Assembly (NCBI GenBank): GCA_021796375.1
Contig: JAJYJF010000149.1
Span: forward strand, 1 to 6,154
Direction: 5' to 3'
Length of the DNA: 6,154 nt
Source: Chloroflexota bacterium
GTDB lineage: Bacteria; Chloroflexota; Anaerolineae; Anaerolineales; Anaerolineaceae
This document shows positions 5,211 to 6,154 of the stretch, one piece after another. A program made the translations under genes and the position numbers. Position 1 is the first letter of the stretch. Each line of letters begins with the position of its first letter. The notes under the pieces were generated by a model. That model did not search any database, was not told the DNA's origin, and worked only from the letters and a program-made list of their open reading frames with translations.

Positions 5211-6154
5211 ATGAGCAGTGTTCGAGTGCTGGTTGGTACGCGCAAGGGCGCATTTATCCTCACTTCCGATGCCAGGCGCGCGCAGTGGGAGGTGAGCGGC
5301 CCGCACTTCGCGGGCTGGGAGATCTATCACATCAACGGATCCCCGGCCAACCCGGACCGGCTGTACGCATCTCAGTCTACCGGCTGGTTCGGGCAGCTGA
5401 TCCAGGTCTCGAACGACGGCGGGAAGACCTGGAACCCGGCGGGAAACCTGTTTGTCTATGAGGGCACGCCTGGCACCCACCTGTGGTACGACGGCACCCA
5501 GCATCCCTGGGAGTTCAAGCGCGTCTGGCGCCTGGAGCCGTCGCTCGCCGACCCGGATACGGTTTACGCCGGAGTGGAAGATGCAGCCCTGTTCCGCTCG
5601 AGCGACGGCGGGCAGACCTGGCAGGAGTTCCCCGGGCTGCGCAGCGCCAAGGGGCACCTCTGGCAGCCGGGCGCGGGCGGGATGTGCCTGCACACCATTC
5701 TCCTCGACCCGGCCGACCCGAACCGCATCTACGTAGCCATCTCGGCGGCGGGCGCCTTCCGCACCGACGACGGCGGGGGGACCTGGAAGCCGATCACCAA
5801 GGGCCTGGTATCCCCTTACGAGCTGCCCGATCCGACCGCTGAGGTCGGCCACTGCGTCCACAACATCGCCATGCACCCCTCCCGCCCGGACGTGCTCTTC
5901 ATGCAGAAGCACTGGGATGTGATGCGCAGCGACGACTGCGGCGATTCGTGGCGCGAGATCAGCGGCAACCTGCCGAGCGATTTTGGGTTCCCGATCGGCG
6001 TTCACCCCCACGAGCCGGAGACGATCTACGTGATCCCGATCAAAAGCGATTCCGAGCACTACCCGCCCGACGGCCGGCTGCGCGTGTACCGCAGCCGCAG
6101 CGGCGGAGACGAGTGGGAGGCGCTGACGAAAGGCCTGCCGCAGGAGAACTGCTA
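5211..6154 (+). CDS. Asp-box (BNR) repeat beta-propeller protein, sialidase/sortilin-like fold (3' end missing)
   Basis: The frame opens at ATG 5211 and is still open at the right edge, giving 314 residues plus two bases; related proteins are somewhat longer, so a modest C-terminal part is missing. Five Asp-box motifs (S/T-x-D-x-G-x-T/S-W) are visible: SNDGGKTW (67-74), SSDGGQTW (130-137), TDDGGGTW (185-192), SDDCGDSW (240-247) and a degenerate SRSGGDEW (295-302). The last four are spaced exactly 55 residues apart, one per propeller blade. Blades also share a 'NPDRLYA / DPDTVYAG / DPNRIYVA / RPDVLFM / EPETIYVI' strand. The N-terminus ([14 protein letters not shown]) enters the first strand directly, without signal peptide or membrane helix, so it is probably cytoplasmic. 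Such proteins are often labelled exo-alpha-sialidase or glycosyl hydrolase, but Asp boxes are structural. I see no sialidase FRIP motif, so enzymatic function is not supported. It has its own promoter region and is probably not part of the upstream operon. Confidence 0.88.
   Translation, partial: MSSVRVLVGTRKGAFILTSDARRAQWEVSGPHFAGWEIYHINGSPANPDRLYASQSTGWFGQLIQVSNDGGKTWNPAGNLFVYEGTPGTHLWYDGTQHPWEFKRVWRLEPSLADPDTVYAGVEDAALFRSSDGGQTWQEFPGLRSAKGHLWQPGAGGMCLHTILLDPADPNRIYVAISAAGAFRTDDGGGTWKPITKGLVSPYELPDPTAEVGHCVHNIAMHPSRPDVLFMQKHWDVMRSDDCGDSWREISGNLPSDFGFPIGVHPHEPETIYVIPIKSDSEHYPPDGRLRVYRSRSGGDEWEALTKGLPQENC

Noticed and set aside
5187..6059. 290-codon open frame on the minus strand across the Asp-box gene
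   Set aside because: It lies antisense to a gene with clear repeat motifs and a good ribosome site. Its product is compositionally biased (A, R, V, G) and has no recognisable motif, as expected of a shadow frame in GC-rich coding DNA.
1..6154. CRISPR array, tRNA/rRNA, insertion sequence or phage attachment site
   Set aside because: No regularly spaced repeats, transposase or integrase motifs, or structured RNA genes were seen on either strand.

Overview
This GC-rich window reads almost entirely left to right and holds one catabolic-looking operon plus the start of a separate transcription unit. Tight gene packing, Shine-Dalgarno (SD) sites (AGGAGGA, AAGGAGA, AGGGAGG), a GTG start and a 4-bp gene overlap show it is bacterial. 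The protein mix (MalG-type sugar ABC permease, FGGY kinase, DhnA-type class I aldolase, Asp-box repeat protein) and the pyrimidine-rich intergenic hairpin would suit a Chloroflexota/Anaerolineae-like genome. That placement is an impression, not a demonstration.

Region 1 (1-4869) is the operon. It runs from the C-terminal end of a sugar ABC-transporter inner-membrane permease, through a metal-dependent amidohydrolase (274-1452), a zinc-dependent medium-chain polyol/alcohol dehydrogenase (1507-2541) and an FGGY carbohydrate kinase (2538-4031), to a class I Schiff-base aldolase of the DhnA/FbaB/LsrF group (4123-4869). Gene gaps are 10, 54, -4 and 91 bp, and a strong hairpin followed by a short T-run closes the unit at 4891-4927.

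The simplest joint reading is import, hydrolytic processing of the imported compound, oxidation of an alcohol to a ketose, phosphorylation, then retro-aldol cleavage into glycolytic pieces. The amidohydrolase is the unusual member: it suggests a substrate carrying a hydrolysable C-N (or lactone/ester) bond. The actual substrate cannot be read from the sequence. A second reading rests on the kinase/aldolase pair resembling LsrK/LsrF of AI-2 processing, but the transporter type and the dehydrogenase argue against it.

Region 2 (4870-5210) is a 341-bp intergenic space. It contains the terminator, about 160 bp with no recognisable gene, and an AT-rich patch with a plausible sigma70-type promoter (5089-5118) and a near-perfect 16-bp palindrome (5121-5136) where transcription would start. 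Region 3 (5211-6154) is the 5' part of a gene for an Asp-box (BNR) beta-propeller protein with five repeats; its 3' end lies outside the window.

I saw no tRNA, rRNA, CRISPR array, insertion sequence or transposase.
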